A stretch of 64,000 bases of DNA. It comes from JAUYQR01 sp031415015 (GTDB lineage Bacteria; Pseudomonadota; Alphaproteobacteria; Rhodobacterales; Rhodobacteraceae). The position numbers and the translations under genes were made by a program. Shown piece after piece: positions 52,999 to 62,663 of the stretch (position 1 is its first letter; every line of letters starts with the position of its first letter). Location of the stretch: positions 37,992 through 101,991 of the forward strand of contig JANOQT010000136.1 in the NCBI GenBank assembly GCA_031415015.1. The letters are read 5' to 3'. The notes under the pieces are model-generated. The model did no database searches, had not been told where the DNA came from, and saw nothing but the letters and a program-made list of their open reading frames with translations.

Positions 52999-53352
52999 TC
53001 AGCCGGCGAAGGCATTCTCGACGATCTCGATCACGCCCTGCCCGTCGACAAGGGCCACATCGATCCGGATGTCGGTCAGTTGCCCCTTTGGCTCACCAGC
53101 AAGAAATTCCGTCGCCGTTTCGCAGATCCGGGTGATCTGAGCGGAGCAAAGGTGAGACATTGCTTCGGCATGAGTGCGGCTGCTTTTCACCTCGATGAAA
53201 ATGACTTCGTCGCCCCGCCGGGCAATCAGGTCGATTTCCCCGCGCGTCCCACGCCATCGGCGCGCGCAGACCTCGATTCCTCTGCGGGCATAGTGACGCT
53301 CGACTTGATCCTCGGCGGCAAGACCGCCATGGTATGAGGTGACACCGCTCAT
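52999..53352 (-). CDS. yraN: YraN family (UPF0102) nuclease-fold protein
   Basis: 117 residues with the Holliday-junction-resolvase-like endonuclease core: RGIEVCARRWRGTRGEIDLI, then RRGDEVIFIEVKSSRTHAEA, giving the E-D-(x)n-E-x-K active-site pattern. Members are widely conserved beside rsmI and probably act on DNA or RNA structure, biochemical role unclear. Start overlaps the rsmI stop as ATGA. Confidence 0.92.
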   Translation of the reverse strand: MSGVTSYHGGLAAEDQVERHYARRGIEVCARRWRGTRGEIDLIARRGDEVIFIEVKSSRTHAEAMSHLCSAQITRICETATEFLAGEPKGQLTDIRIDVALVDGQGVIEIVENAFAG

Positions 53353-54239
53353 TCCGGCCGCCGTTTCAGCGCAAGTTGATAGACCTCGCGCCGGGGCAGG
53401 CCGAAAGCTTCGGCCACCACCGCCGCCGCATCTTTCATCGACATTTCCGTCATCGCCTTCTCCAGCGCGGCCTCAAGCGTTTCAGCATCCGCAACTTCTG
53501 CCTTTCCCCGGTCCACCAGCACCACAATCTCGCCCTTTGGAGTGCGCTCTGCGAACGCCGCTGACAACTCCGCCAGCGTGCCGCGGGACAGTTCTTCAAA
53601 CTTCTTGGTCAGTTCGCGGCAAACCACAGCCTGACGCGCGCCGCCCAAGGATTGCACCATAACCGCTAACAATGCGTGAACGCGTTTGGGGCTTTCATAA
53701 AAGATCAGCGTCGCCTGCACTGGCTTCAGTCCCTCAAGAAAACTGCGCCGCGCCGATTGGGTGACCGGCGCGAAGCCAGCGAACAGAAAACGGTCCGTCG
53801 GAAGGCCCGACACCGTCAGCGCACAAATCGCGGCACAGGGACCGGGCGCCGCTGAAATTGTCAAACCCTCGGCCACAACAGCCCGGGCAAGCTCAAAGCC
53901 GGGGTCCGAAATCAAAGGCGTGCCAGCCTCGGATGCATAAGCGACGCTCTTGCCCTCCTGCAGGGCCGCAATCAGACGCGGCAGAACCGCGCCGCCACTG
54001 TGATCGTGATAAGAGATCAAGGGCCGCCCGCCCACCGCCAGCCCGTGAATTTCCATCAGGTGCCGGAGCGTGCGGGTATCCTCGGCCACAAGCACATCGG
54101 CCCCAGCAAGCACATCCAGCGCGCGCAACGTGATGTCACGTGCGGCACCGATCGGCGTCGAGACGAAGTGCAGGCCCGGCGGAATGGCGCGCAGAGCGGG
54201 TTTCACGGTTCCGCCGACAGGTTCAGTGCTTTGCCTCAC
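53349..54239 (-). CDS. rsmI: 16S rRNA (cytidine1402-2'-O)-methyltransferase
   Basis: 296 residues from a GTG at 54239, chosen for GGAAGGGAAG upstream; an in-frame GTG at 54206 has a poorer site. Tetrapyrrole-methylase fold: LHFVSTPIGAARDITLRALD, then ADVLVAEDTRTLRHLMEIH, the SAM loop SDPGFELARAVVAEG, and FYESPKRVHALLAVM. Methylates C1402 of 16S rRNA with RsmH, tuning the ribosomal P site. Divergent from the LpoA-like gene with about 70 bases between starts. Confidence 0.95.
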   Translation of the reverse strand: MRQSTEPVGGTVKPALRAIPPGLHFVSTPIGAARDITLRALDVLAGADVLVAEDTRTLRHLMEIHGLAVGGRPLISYHDHSGGAVLPRLIAALQEGKSVAYASEAGTPLISDPGFELARAVVAEGLTISAAPGPCAAICALTVSGLPTDRFLFAGFAPVTQSARRSFLEGLKPVQATLIFYESPKRVHALLAVMVQSLGGARQAVVCRELTKKFEELSRGTLAELSAAFAERTPKGEIVVLVDRGKAEVADAETLEAALEKAMTEMSMKDAAAVVAEAFGLPRREVYQLALKRRPE

Positions 54240-54311
54240 AAGTTTACTTCCCTTCCTGAACCAATTACCTTGAGTCCAAGTACGCCATAGCGCCGCAGAG
54301 TGAGGAATTCC

Positions 54312-55487
54312 ATGTTGTCCGCAATTCACCGGACCCGCAAGTCGTTGGGTCAGCTCGTCCTTGTTCTGTTTGCGCTGGTGCTGTCGGCCTGCGTGCCGTC
54401 TACTGGCCCGGTCGGCGGCCCTGCTACCGATGCGGCAGGCGCTGTGCAGGTTGCGCTGCTGATCCCGTCCGGTTCGGGTCAGGCACAGGACGAGCTGTTC
54501 GGGCAGAACCTTGAAAACGCTGCGCGGCTGGCAATTGCGGATTTGTCCGGCGTCACAATCGACCTGCGCGTCTATCGCACCGGTGGAAGCCCGGCACAGG
54601 CCAGCGCAATGGCCGCTCAGGCGGTAAACGAAGGGGCGCAAGTTATCCTTGGGCCGTTCTATTCCGAGGAAGCGAACGCTGCCGCCGCTGCCGTCGCGGC
54701 CAGTGGCGTGAACGTCCTCGCGTTCTCGAACAATGCAAGTATCGCGGGCGGCAACCTTTTCGTTCTGGGCCAGACCTTTGACAATACGACCCGGCGTTTG
54801 GCGTCCTATGCCGTGCGCAACGGCAAAAGCAAAATCCTGATTGTGCACGACCGCAACGTGGCCGGGAACGCCGGCAAGGAAGCGATCGAGCGTGGTGTGG
54901 CAAGCGCCGGTGGGTCGGTCGTGGGCGTCAGCTCATATGAATTTTCGCAGAACGGCATCATGCAGGCGGCTTCCGGGATCGTACAGACGGTGCGGTCTTC
55001 AGGGGCGACGGCGATCTTCCTGACAGCCGATACCGCAGGAGCGCTTCCGCTGATCAGCCAGCTTCTGGTCGACAACGGTGTGGATCGGGCGACTACCCAG
55101 TTCATCGGGCTGACACGCTGGGACATCCCCGCCGCGACACTGGCATTGCCGGGCGTGCAGGATGGTTGGTTTGCAATGCCCGATCCCGGGCTTTTCGCGC
55201 AGTTCCAGTCCAGATATCAAGCCGCATACGGTTCCCCTCCGGTGCCGGTTGCGGGGCTTGCCTATGACGGGATCGCCGCCATCGGTGCGTTGGCCCGGCA
55301 AGGCAAGGCCGATGCGTTGACGCGCGACGCGCTGACACAGAACGCGGGGTTTGCCGGCGTCTCGGGGATCTTCAGATTGCTGCCGAACGGCACCAACGAA
55401 CGTGGGCTCGCCATAGCACAGATTCGCGGCAATCAGCTTGTCGTGATTGATGCGGCGCCGCGCAGCTTCCGCGGAGCCGGGTTCTAA
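54312..55487 (+). CDS. Penicillin-binding protein activator (LpoA-like) lipoprotein
   Basis: 391 residues from the ATG at 54312 after GAGG. Lipoprotein signal with lipobox LVLSAC: residue C31 would be lipidated. The rest is a type I periplasmic-binding fold (VQVALLIPSGSGQAQDELFG, GAQVILGPFYSEEANAAAAA, ANVLAF-type strands) as in the C-domain of LpoA, which stimulates PBP1A, and in Leu/Ile/Val-binding proteins. The N-terminal TPR half of enteric LpoA is missing, as usual in alphaproteobacteria. Confidence 0.88.
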   Translation: MLSAIHRTRKSLGQLVLVLFALVLSACVPSTGPVGGPATDAAGAVQVALLIPSGSGQAQDELFGQNLENAARLAIADLSGVTIDLRVYRTGGSPAQASAMAAQAVNEGAQVILGPFYSEEANAAAAAVAASGVNVLAFSNNASIAGGNLFVLGQTFDNTTRRLASYAVRNGKSKILIVHDRNVAGNAGKEAIERGVASAGGSVVGVSSYEFSQNGIMQAASGIVQTVRSSGATAIFLTADTAGALPLISQLLVDNGVDRATTQFIGLTRWDIPAATLALPGVQDGWFAMPDPGLFAQFQSRYQAAYGSPPVPVAGLAYDGIAAIGALARQGKADALTRDALTQNAGFAGVSGIFRLLPNGTNERGLAIAQIRGNQLVVIDAAPRSFRGAGF

Positions 55488-55491
55488 GATC

Positions 55492-58281
55492 GTGACCACG
55501 CCCTTGGTGGCGGTATCTTCTTCCGCTGACGATCCCGTTGGCCCGTCAACATCGATGCAACCTGCTGCGGGTTTCGACCCGCAGTCGATGACTTCGGCAA
55601 TTCTGGCGGCCCTGCCTCTTGCCCCCGATGCAAAAGCCGCGCGCACAATAGCGGTGTCGCATCTTGGTGCAGCCAAGAACCGTGGCAACGAAGCGCTGGA
55701 GCAGTACTCGCGTGCGTCGCCTCGCGCGGCCCGCGACCTTATCGCAGCACAAGCCCGGCTGACCGATGACCTTGTGCAAACCACGTTCGCAGTGGCCTGT
55801 CATCTGCATCCGCTAGCGAACCCGACCGAAGCAGAGCGGGTCGCCGTGCTTGGCGTCGGTGGGTATGGCCGGGCGGAAATGGCGCCACATTCGGACGTGG
55901 ACCTGCTGTTCCTGACCCCTTGGAAAATCACGCCCTGGGCCGAAAGCGTCATCGAGACGATGCTGTATCTGCTGTGGGACCTGAAGCTGAAGGTCGGCCA
56001 CTCCAGCCGGACCGTGAAGGACTGTCTGCGCCTTGGCCGCGACGACATCACCATCCGGACGGCCCTTCTGGAACACCGCTTTATCTGCGGCTACGAACCT
56101 CTGGCCGTGGACCTGGGCGACAGGCTGTGGTCCGAACTTTTCCGCAATTCAGGCCCCGAGTTCATCGAGGCGAAACTTGCCGAACGCGCAGAACGGCACA
56201 AGCGGCAGGGGGGCCAGCGCTACGTGCTGGAACCCAACGTGAAAGAGGGCAAGGGCGGCTTGCGCGACCTGCAAACGCTGTACTGGATCGGCAAATACCT
56301 GCACCGTGTGCCGTCAGCCGAAGGCCTTGTCGGCGCCGGCCTTCTAAGCCGCGACGAGTTCGAGAGTTTTACCCGTGCCGAAGATTTCCTCTGGGCCGCA
56401 CGGTGCCAGTTGCATTACGTGACCGGTCGGGCCACCGACGTCCTGACCTTCGACCTTCAGGTCGAAGTGGCCTCGCGCATGGGCTACCGGGACAGTGGCG
56501 GGCGGCGGGCTGTCGAACATTTCATGCAGGATTACTTTCGCCTGGCGACGCGGGTGGGGGAACTGACCCGTATCTTCCTGACCGAGCTTGAGGCCCGGCA
56601 CGCCAAACGCGAAGCATCCCTGTTCGGCATCTTCAAGCGGGTCAAAAAGGTGAAGCCGGGCTTCAAGCTGGTGCAGGGCCGGATCGACGTCATTGATCCC
56701 AAGGCGTTTCTGACCGACAAGCTGAACCTGTTGCGGGTGTTCGAAGAGGCCCTGCGCACCGGCTATCTTTTGCATCCCAACATCATGCGGCTGATTGCGG
56801 CCAATCTCGACCGCATTGACGACGAGATGCGCGACGATCCCGAAGCGGTGCAGATCTTCATCAACCTGCTTTTGCTGCATGGCAACCCGGAACGGTCGCT
56901 ACGGCGGATGAACGAACTGGGTGTGCTGGGCACCTTCATTCCCGAGTTTGAGCCCATCGTCGCCATGATGCAGTTCAATGTCTATCACCACTACACGGTG
57001 GACGAGCATATCATCCAGACCATCTCGGTTCTGGCGCAGATCGAGCGGGGCGAGCTGGTCGAAGAACTGCCCGTCGCCTCTGGCATTCTGAAGGCCGGGG
57101 TGAGCAGAAAGGTGATCTATATTGCCCTTTTGCTGCACGATATCGGCAAGGGGCGACCCGAGGATCACTCCATCATCGGCGCGCAACTGGCACGGCGCAT
57201 CTGCCCGCGCCTGGGACTGGAGCCGGAGGAATGCGAAACCGTCGAATGGCTGGTCCGCTATCACCTGCTGATGTCCGATATGGCGCAAAAGCGCGACATA
57301 GGCGATCCGCGTACCGTGCGCGACTTTGCCAAGGCGGTGAAAACCCGCAAGCGGCTGGACCTGCTGACGGTGCTGACCGTCTGCGACATTCGCGGTGTCG
57401 GGCCTGGGACGTGGAACAACTGGAAAGCCATGCTGCTGCGTCAGTTGTACAAGCAGACCGCCGACGCGCTGGAAGGCGGGCTGGAAACCGTCAACCGCGA
57501 AAACCGCATGGATGATGCGAAGGTCGCCTTGCGGTCACGCCTGTCCGATTGGGACACATCCCAGACCGACCATGAAACAAGCCGGCATTACGCACCCTAT
57601 TGGCAGGGTCTGTCGACCGAAACCCACGTGGTCTTTGCGCGACTTCTCCAAGGTCTCGGCGATGACGAGATCCGGATCGACCTGCACCCGGATCCTGACC
57701 GTGACGCAACCCGCGCCTGTTTCGCGCTGGCGGACCATCCTGGCATCTTTTCCCGGCTGGCGGGAGCGTTGGCGCTGGTCGGCGCGAACGTGGTCGATGC
57801 GCGGACCTACACGTCGAAAGACGGCTACGCGACAGCCGTTTTCTGGGTGCAGGACATCGAGGGCAAACCCTACGAAGTGTCACGCCTGCCCCGGTTGCGC
57901 AGCATGATCGACAAGACGCTGAAGGGCGAAGTGCTGGCCCGTGACGCCCTGAAAGACCGCGACAAGATCAAGAAACGCGACCGCGAGTTCCGGTTTCCGA
58001 CCCATATCACCTTTGATAACGAAGGGTCGGATATCTATACCATCATCGAGGTGGATACCCGCGACCGGCCGGGTCTGTTGTTCGACCTGACGCGGACGCT
58101 GGCCAACAACAACATCTACATCGCATCGGCCGTGATCGCGACCTATGGCGCGCAGGTGGTGGACACCTTCTACGTGAAAGACATGTTCGGCCTGAAGCTG
58201 CACCAGAAAACGAAACAGGAAAGTCTGGAAAAAAAGATGCGGCAAGCCATCGCCGACGGCGCAGAGCGGGCGCGGGCATGA
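55492..58281 (+). CDS. glnD: Bifunctional [protein-PII] uridylyltransferase/uridylyl-removing enzyme
   Basis: Nitrogen sensor that uridylylates PII under nitrogen limitation and reverses it with glutamine. 929 residues from a GTG at 55492, just after the LpoA-like stop. Nucleotidyltransferase motif GVGGYGRAEMAPHSDVDLLF from G121; HD domain with H549-D550 in LLLHDIGKGRPEDHS; two C-terminal ACT domains (about 730-810 and 845-925) that bind glutamine. Stop overlaps the murJ start as ATGA. Confidence 0.95.
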   Translation: MTTPLVAVSSSADDPVGPSTSMQPAAGFDPQSMTSAILAALPLAPDAKAARTIAVSHLGAAKNRGNEALEQYSRASPRAARDLIAAQARLTDDLVQTTFAVACHLHPLANPTEAERVAVLGVGGYGRAEMAPHSDVDLLFLTPWKITPWAESVIETMLYLLWDLKLKVGHSSRTVKDCLRLGRDDITIRTALLEHRFICGYEPLAVDLGDRLWSELFRNSGPEFIEAKLAERAERHKRQGGQRYVLEPNVKEGKGGLRDLQTLYWIGKYLHRVPSAEGLVGAGLLSRDEFESFTRAEDFLWAARCQLHYVTGRATDVLTFDLQVEVASRMGYRDSGGRRAVEHFMQDYFRLATRVGELTRIFLTELEARHAKREASLFGIFKRVKKVKPGFKLVQGRIDVIDPKAFLTDKLNLLRVFEEALRTGYLLHPNIMRLIAANLDRIDDEMRDDPEAVQIFINLLLLHGNPERSLRRMNELGVLGTFIPEFEPIVAMMQFNVYHHYTVDEHIIQTISVLAQIERGELVEELPVASGILKAGVSRKVIYIALLLHDIGKGRPEDHSIIGAQLARRICPRLGLEPEECETVEWLVRYHLLMSDMAQKRDIGDPRTVRDFAKAVKTRKRLDLLTVLTVCDIRGVGPGTWNNWKAMLLRQLYKQTADALEGGLETVNRENRMDDAKVALRSRLSDWDTSQTDHETSRHYAPYWQGLSTETHVVFARLLQGLGDDEIRIDLHPDPDRDATRACFALADHPGIFSRLAGALALVGANVVDARTYTSKDGYATAVFWVQDIEGKPYEVSRLPRLRSMIDKTLKGEVLARDALKDRDKIKKRDREFRFPTHITFDNEGSDIYTIIEVDTRDRPGLLFDLTRTLANNNIYIASAVIATYGAQVVDTFYVKDMFGLKLHQKTKQESLEKKMRQAIADGAERARA

Positions 58282-59822
58282 AACCGGTCCGGCTGATCAA
58301 AAGCTTTGTCACGGTCGGTTTCTGGACGCTGATCAGCCGGTTCATAGGGCTGGTCCGCGATATCGTCATGGCGCGTTATCTGGGTGACGGACCGGTGGCC
58401 GAAGCGTTTGTCGTGGCACAGTCCCTGCCCAACATGTTCCGCCGCTTTTTTGCGGAAGGGGCATTCAACATGGCCTTTGTGCCGATGTTCGCCAAGAAAG
58501 TCGAAGGCGGCGAGGATGCTCAGGGCTTTGCCCGTGACGCTTATTGGGGCATGGCCGCGCTGCTGACCGTGTTTTCACTGCTGGCGATGGTCGGAATGCC
58601 TGCGCTGGTGTTCGCCATGGCCTCTGGCTTTGCGGGGGATCAGCGGTTTGACACCGCCGTCTCGTTGGGGCGGATTGCCTTCCCCTATATCCTGTTCATA
58701 TCCCTGACAGCACTTCTGTCCGGGATGCTGAACGCGGCGGGACGTTTCGTCATCACGTCCGCAGTGACCATTCTGCTTTCGGCCACCATGGTCGCCGGCA
58801 TGCTGCTGGCAAGTCGCATGGGGTGGGATATCGGCGTGACGCTGGCCTGGGCGGTGACGCTGTCAGGGATCCTGCAGCTTGCCGCCACGTGGGCCGCCGT
58901 GCGGTATCTGGGTTACCGGCTTGCATTTCGCTGGCCGACGCTGACGCCCGAACTGAAGCGTCTTGCCATCATTGCCGCGCCGGCCATTCTGGCGGGCGGG
59001 GTGGTGCAGGTGAACCTGATCGTCGGACGGCAGGTTGCAAGCATGACCGAGGGCGCGATGGTCTGGCTTTACAACGCTGACCGTCTGTATCAGCTGCCTC
59101 TGGGCGTGGTCGGCATCGCCATTGGCATCGTGCTGTTGCCCGATCTGTCGCGCCGCCTGCGGGCGGGCGATGCAGAGGGCTCGCGGGCGTCGTTCAACCG
59201 CGGCACGGAATTCGCTTTGCTTCTGACGGTTCCGGCAGCGGTTGCGCTGGTTGTGATTGCCTATCCGATCATCTCTGTCTTGCTGCAACGCGGGGCCTTC
59301 GGGGCCGAAGCGACGGCAAACACCGCCATGGCATTGGCGGTCTATGGCCTGGGCCTGCCTGCCTTTGTGCTGCACAAGGTCCTGCAGCCGCTTTACTTTG
59401 CCCGCGAAGATACCCGGTCTCCGTTCCGCTTTGCGGTGGTTTCGATGATCGTGAATGCGGTGATTGCCATCGGACTGATGCCGCTGATCGGATTTCTGGC
59501 AGCGGCAATCGCCACGTCGGTGTCCGCATGGGTGATGGTGGGTCAGTTGTGGTTCGGATCGCGCGGGATGGGTGATGCGGCGCGGCTGGATGCCCGGCTT
59601 CGCTATCGCCTGCCCCGGATCATTGCTGCATCGCTGATCATGGGGATCACGCTTTGGCTGGGAATGATCGGACTGGCGGACATGCTTTTGCTGCCCCGCT
59701 TGCGTTCCATTGCCCTATTGGCGCTGATCCTGGCCGGCATGGTGGTCTATTTTGTCACGGCGACCGCTTTGGGCGCAATGAACCTTACCGAACTGAAATC
59801 CGCCCTGCGGCGTCAGCGTTGA
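58278..59822 (+). CDS. murJ: Lipid II flippase MurJ (MviN)
   Basis: Polytopic inner-membrane MOP-superfamily transporter that flips lipid II for peptidoglycan synthesis. 514 residues with about 14 membrane helices. N-terminal KSFVTVGFWTLISRFIGLVRDIV and AQSLPNMFRRFFAEGAFNMA contain the conserved Arg residues of MurJ, and PLYFAREDTRSPFRFAVVS is the conserved TM7-8 region. ATGA overlap with glnD. Its stop overlaps the convergent rhomboid-like stop by ten bases. Confidence 0.95.
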   Translation: MKPVRLIKSFVTVGFWTLISRFIGLVRDIVMARYLGDGPVAEAFVVAQSLPNMFRRFFAEGAFNMAFVPMFAKKVEGGEDAQGFARDAYWGMAALLTVFSLLAMVGMPALVFAMASGFAGDQRFDTAVSLGRIAFPYILFISLTALLSGMLNAAGRFVITSAVTILLSATMVAGMLLASRMGWDIGVTLAWAVTLSGILQLAATWAAVRYLGYRLAFRWPTLTPELKRLAIIAAPAILAGGVVQVNLIVGRQVASMTEGAMVWLYNADRLYQLPLGVVGIAIGIVLLPDLSRRLRAGDAEGSRASFNRGTEFALLLTVPAAVALVVIAYPIISVLLQRGAFGAEATANTAMALAVYGLGLPAFVLHKVLQPLYFAREDTRSPFRFAVVSMIVNAVIAIGLMPLIGFLAAAIATSVSAWVMVGQLWFGSRGMGDAARLDARLRYRLPRIIAASLIMGITLWLGMIGLADMLLLPRLRSIALLALILAGMVVYFVTATALGAMNLTELKSALRRQR

Positions 59823-60502
59823 CGGATCATCGCGACCACCCGGCGAAAGCCGCCGGGACTGACCACGAACGACACCAAGAACCCGGTCGCAAAGCCTGCG
59901 ATGTCGGCCACCCAATCCCAGCTGCCGCCGAACAGCACGCCGAACAGAAGCTGCGCGAACAGCAGGAACCCGATCATTGAGAACGCGCGGTACTTGTTGG
60001 CCCCGCTGCGCGCCAGATCGGTCCACACCAGAAACGTGAATGCCCCGATCAGGCCGTAAACCGGAGGATAGGCCCCGATCAACGGGACCTGCGCGTCGGG
60101 CACCAGAAAGCTGTAGGCGAACCCGCCAGCCACTGCGGCACCGAAAACCACGGTGACGACACCCCACCAGCGAAACACCTCGCCCACCATCTTGCCAAGG
60201 GCCAGAAGGATAACCACAGCGAACAATGCATGGGTCAGACTGCCATGCACCAACGGATAGGCCACCAGTCGCAGGATATCATCGAAAGGGAAGACGCCGG
60301 TTTCGACATTGTATTTCAGAAGCTCAGGGAACACCGCGAACCGCTCCACCGCCTGCAAACGCCAGCCGATGGCTTGGGGGCCGCCGACCAGTCCGCGTTC
60401 ACCCAAGGTAAGGGCCAGCTCCATCGCGATCATCGGCAGGGCAAGCACCCAGACGATCAACGGCAGCGGGTTCAGCGGGGGTGCGTTGTGATCTTGGTGC
60501 AT
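59813..60502 (-). CDS. Rhomboid family membrane protein lacking catalytic Ser and His
   Basis: 229 residues with six or seven membrane helices in the rhomboid (S54) order; HGSLTHALFAVVILLALG matches the loop-1/TM2 His region. The active-site motif, normally G-x-S-G, reads GAYPPVYGLIG, with Y145 and P146 in the Ser-Gly places, and the position of the catalytic histidine in TM6 is D200 (WVADIAGFATG). So it appears to be a pseudoprotease. It may bind or chaperone membrane proteins, as iRhoms do. Divergent from trpS. Confidence 0.85.
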   Translation of the reverse strand: MHQDHNAPPLNPLPLIVWVLALPMIAMELALTLGERGLVGGPQAIGWRLQAVERFAVFPELLKYNVETGVFPFDDILRLVAYPLVHGSLTHALFAVVILLALGKMVGEVFRWWGVVTVVFGAAVAGGFAYSFLVPDAQVPLIGAYPPVYGLIGAFTFLVWTDLARSGANKYRAFSMIGFLLFAQLLFGVLFGGSWDWVADIAGFATGFLVSFVVSPGGFRRVVAMIRQR

Positions 60503-60595
60503 CGTCAGTGTGTTCCCTTGGAAGGCGGCGGCAATTGACGCCCCCGGCCCCTTCGATTACGCGGGTTTACCAGCAATTTCCAGACGGAGCATCCC

Positions 60596-61651
60596 ATGTC
60601 AGCGCCCAAGTCTTCGGCGGTCCAAACGCCGCAGGCCTTCAGTCCCCGCATCTTTTCCGGCATCCAGCCTTCGGGTGGCCTGACCCTTGGCAATTATCTG
60701 GGTGCCCTGAAGCGCTTTGTGGAAAAGCAGGATGAAGGGATCGAGACGATCTACTGTCTGGTGGACATGCACGCGATCACCGTCTGGCAAGACCCTGTGA
60801 AGCTGCGCCAGCAGACGCGCGAAGCGGCTGCGGGCTTCATCGCGGCCGGGATCGACCCTGCACGATCCATCCTGTTCAACCAAAGCCAGGTGACGGCCCA
60901 TGCCGAACTGGGCTGGATTTTCAACTGCATCGCGCGGATGGGCTGGATGAGCCGGATGACCCAGTGGAAAGACAAGGCCGGCAAGAACGCCGAAGCAGCC
61001 TCTTTGGGTCTGTTCGCCTACCCATCGCTGATGGCCGCCGATATCATGGCGTACAAGGCCACGATGGTGCCCGTGGGCGAAGATCAGAAACAGCATCTGG
61101 AGCTGTGCCGCGACATCGCGATCAAGTTCAACAACGACTACGGCGTCGATTTCTTTCCCATTGTGGACCCGGTCATCGAAGGCGCAGCCACCCGGGTCAT
61201 GTCGCTGCGTGACGGCACCATGAAGATGTCGAAATCCGACCCTTCGGACCAAAGCCGGATCAATCTGACCGATGACGCCGACACGATATCGAAAAAGATC
61301 CGCAAGGCGAAGACGGATGCAGAACCCCTGCCGGACACGGTTGAAGGCCTGAAGGACCGGCCAGAGGCGAAGAACCTTGTCAACATCTACGCAGCCCTTG
61401 CCGGACACACCCCTGCACAGGTGGTGACGGATTTTGCGGGCGCGCAATTCGGTATCTTCAAGCCGGCGTTGGCCGATCTGGCCGTGGCTAAGCTGTCGCC
61501 GATCACAGCCGAGATGATCCGGCTGATGCAGGATCCCGCAGAGATTGACCGCATTCTGGGTGATGGAGCCGCCCGCGCGGATGCCATCGCCCGACCCATT
61601 GTTGATCAGGTCTATGATATCGTTGGCATGATAAGGTCGCGTCAGATTTAG
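60596..61651 (+). CDS. trpS: Tryptophanyl-tRNA synthetase
   Basis: Class I synthetase of 351 residues. HIGH-type motif FSGIQPSGGLTLGNYLGALK near the N-terminus, KMSKSDPSDQSRINLTDDAD with K210-M-S-K-S214, and VDFFPIVDPVIEGAATRVMS. Ends DQVYDIVGMIRSRQI. ATG at 60596 follows GGAG. Single gene followed by a 130-base spacer and an intrinsic terminator. Confidence 0.96.
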   Translation: MSAPKSSAVQTPQAFSPRIFSGIQPSGGLTLGNYLGALKRFVEKQDEGIETIYCLVDMHAITVWQDPVKLRQQTREAAAGFIAAGIDPARSILFNQSQVTAHAELGWIFNCIARMGWMSRMTQWKDKAGKNAEAASLGLFAYPSLMAADIMAYKATMVPVGEDQKQHLELCRDIAIKFNNDYGVDFFPIVDPVIEGAATRVMSLRDGTMKMSKSDPSDQSRINLTDDADTISKKIRKAKTDAEPLPDTVEGLKDRPEAKNLVNIYAALAGHTPAQVVTDFAGAQFGIFKPALADLAVAKLSPITAEMIRLMQDPAEIDRILGDGAARADAIARPIVDQVYDIVGMIRSRQI

Positions 61652-62047
61652 GCGCCGTGCAGCGGCTGTCACAATCCCGATTCCAGTCGCCGATACAACA
61701 TAGGCGTTCGGATGCGCGATCTGTCCCCATCGCATGAACCTCCACGGGTCTGTCCCCTTTGCCCGGAGGTTTCGCCCGAGATGCCCTCGTGCGCCCCTCG
61801 CACGGGGGCTTTTTTAGGTCCGTTGCAAGGGTGAGACTCGTTGTAAAGTTCTGGCAACCGCTCACCTCGGTTCCTTTAATGTCAATCCAGATCAGCGCGT
61901 TGTTTCCGGCCTGTATTGCTTCCGACCGGACAGAGACCATTCAAGGTGAGTTCCATGGTTTGCGTAGAAAACTCAGTAGGACCCGCATTGGCATTCAGAG
62001 GTCAGTTCTTGGTATGCTTTCGGAAATTGCTCAAGGAACTTCCGAAC
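61652..62047. other. Intergenic region after trpS
   Basis: Holds the terminator at 61784-61816 and otherwise no recognisable gene. Minus-strand short frames are Arg/Pro-rich shadows. The stretch from 61816 to 62047 must carry the promoter of the 62 kb gene. No tRNA or att-like repeat was seen. Confidence 0.5.
61784..61816 (+). terminator. Intrinsic terminator downstream of trpS
   Basis: Ten-base-pair stem CCCTCGTGCG / CGCACGGGGG (one T-G pair) with loop CCCCT, followed by CTTTTTTA. Canonical Rho-independent structure on the plus strand. Confidence 0.8.
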
Positions 62048-62599
62048 ATGTCGACCACAGACGTATCTGATCAACTCCAAACGGTCTGGACAGGTGAATA
62101 TGCTGCCACCAACCGTGGACCGCGGCTTGACCCTCAGCCTGAATGCGCCGATACCGCCCGCTCGGCCTATGAAGCGAAAGCCGTCGTGTCGGCAGGCAAA
62201 CGCACAATTTCGGCCTACATGGACTTGGCTGAAAGGGCGCTGGCAAGTGACGCAGATGTGCGGGATGAGTTCGCTCAGGCTCTGGTAGGAAAATCCGCAT
62301 CCCGCTTGTCAGAGCGGGAAAGCCGATTGCTGGATATGGTCATCAGGGAAGTGGCGGCCAGCAATGTCGCACCTGACTTCCTGGCCGTGTCGCAGGGCAA
62401 TCTGACGTCGACGGACGCCGACACTTTGCTTGCGGCCGGCTCCGATAGTGCATTTGTGCCTGGCGCGAATGGGGATCAGGGTACGATCCTTCTGTCGCGC
62501 AGTCTTGTCGGCAGCCCTGCACTTGATGCAGTCGCGTGGGAGGAAATGGGCGAGGCAATTGCCCAGCGGGCCGCATACTTGGGCTTGGGCGTGCACTAA
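62048..62599 (+). CDS. Hypothetical helical protein, possibly C-terminally truncated
   Basis: 183 residues from the ATG at 62048 (MSTTDVSDQLQTVWTGEYAA). The protein is helical and acidic (SAGKRTISAYMDLAERALAS, SASRLSERESRLLDMVIREV), ending TILLSRSLVGSPALDAVAWE followed by EMGEAIAQRAAYLGLGVH. The last part resembles the EELGEALA segment seen near the middle of larger exported proteins in this bacterial family, which suggests a premature end here, just before the phage-like genes. Function unknown. Confidence 0.55.
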   Translation: MSTTDVSDQLQTVWTGEYAATNRGPRLDPQPECADTARSAYEAKAVVSAGKRTISAYMDLAERALASDADVRDEFAQALVGKSASRLSERESRLLDMVIREVAASNVAPDFLAVSQGNLTSTDADTLLAAGSDSAFVPGANGDQGTILLSRSLVGSPALDAVAWEEMGEAIAQRAAYLGLGVH

Positions 62600-62663
62600 G
62601 GTAACGCACGAAGTTCTGCGATCGGCCGACTATTCAGGCAGTATCCGATAGCGGGATGGGCAT

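Noticed and set aside
61652..61780. A possible tRNA gene after trpS
   Set aside because: No T-arm GGTTC-A/G-A box or cloverleaf could be formed.
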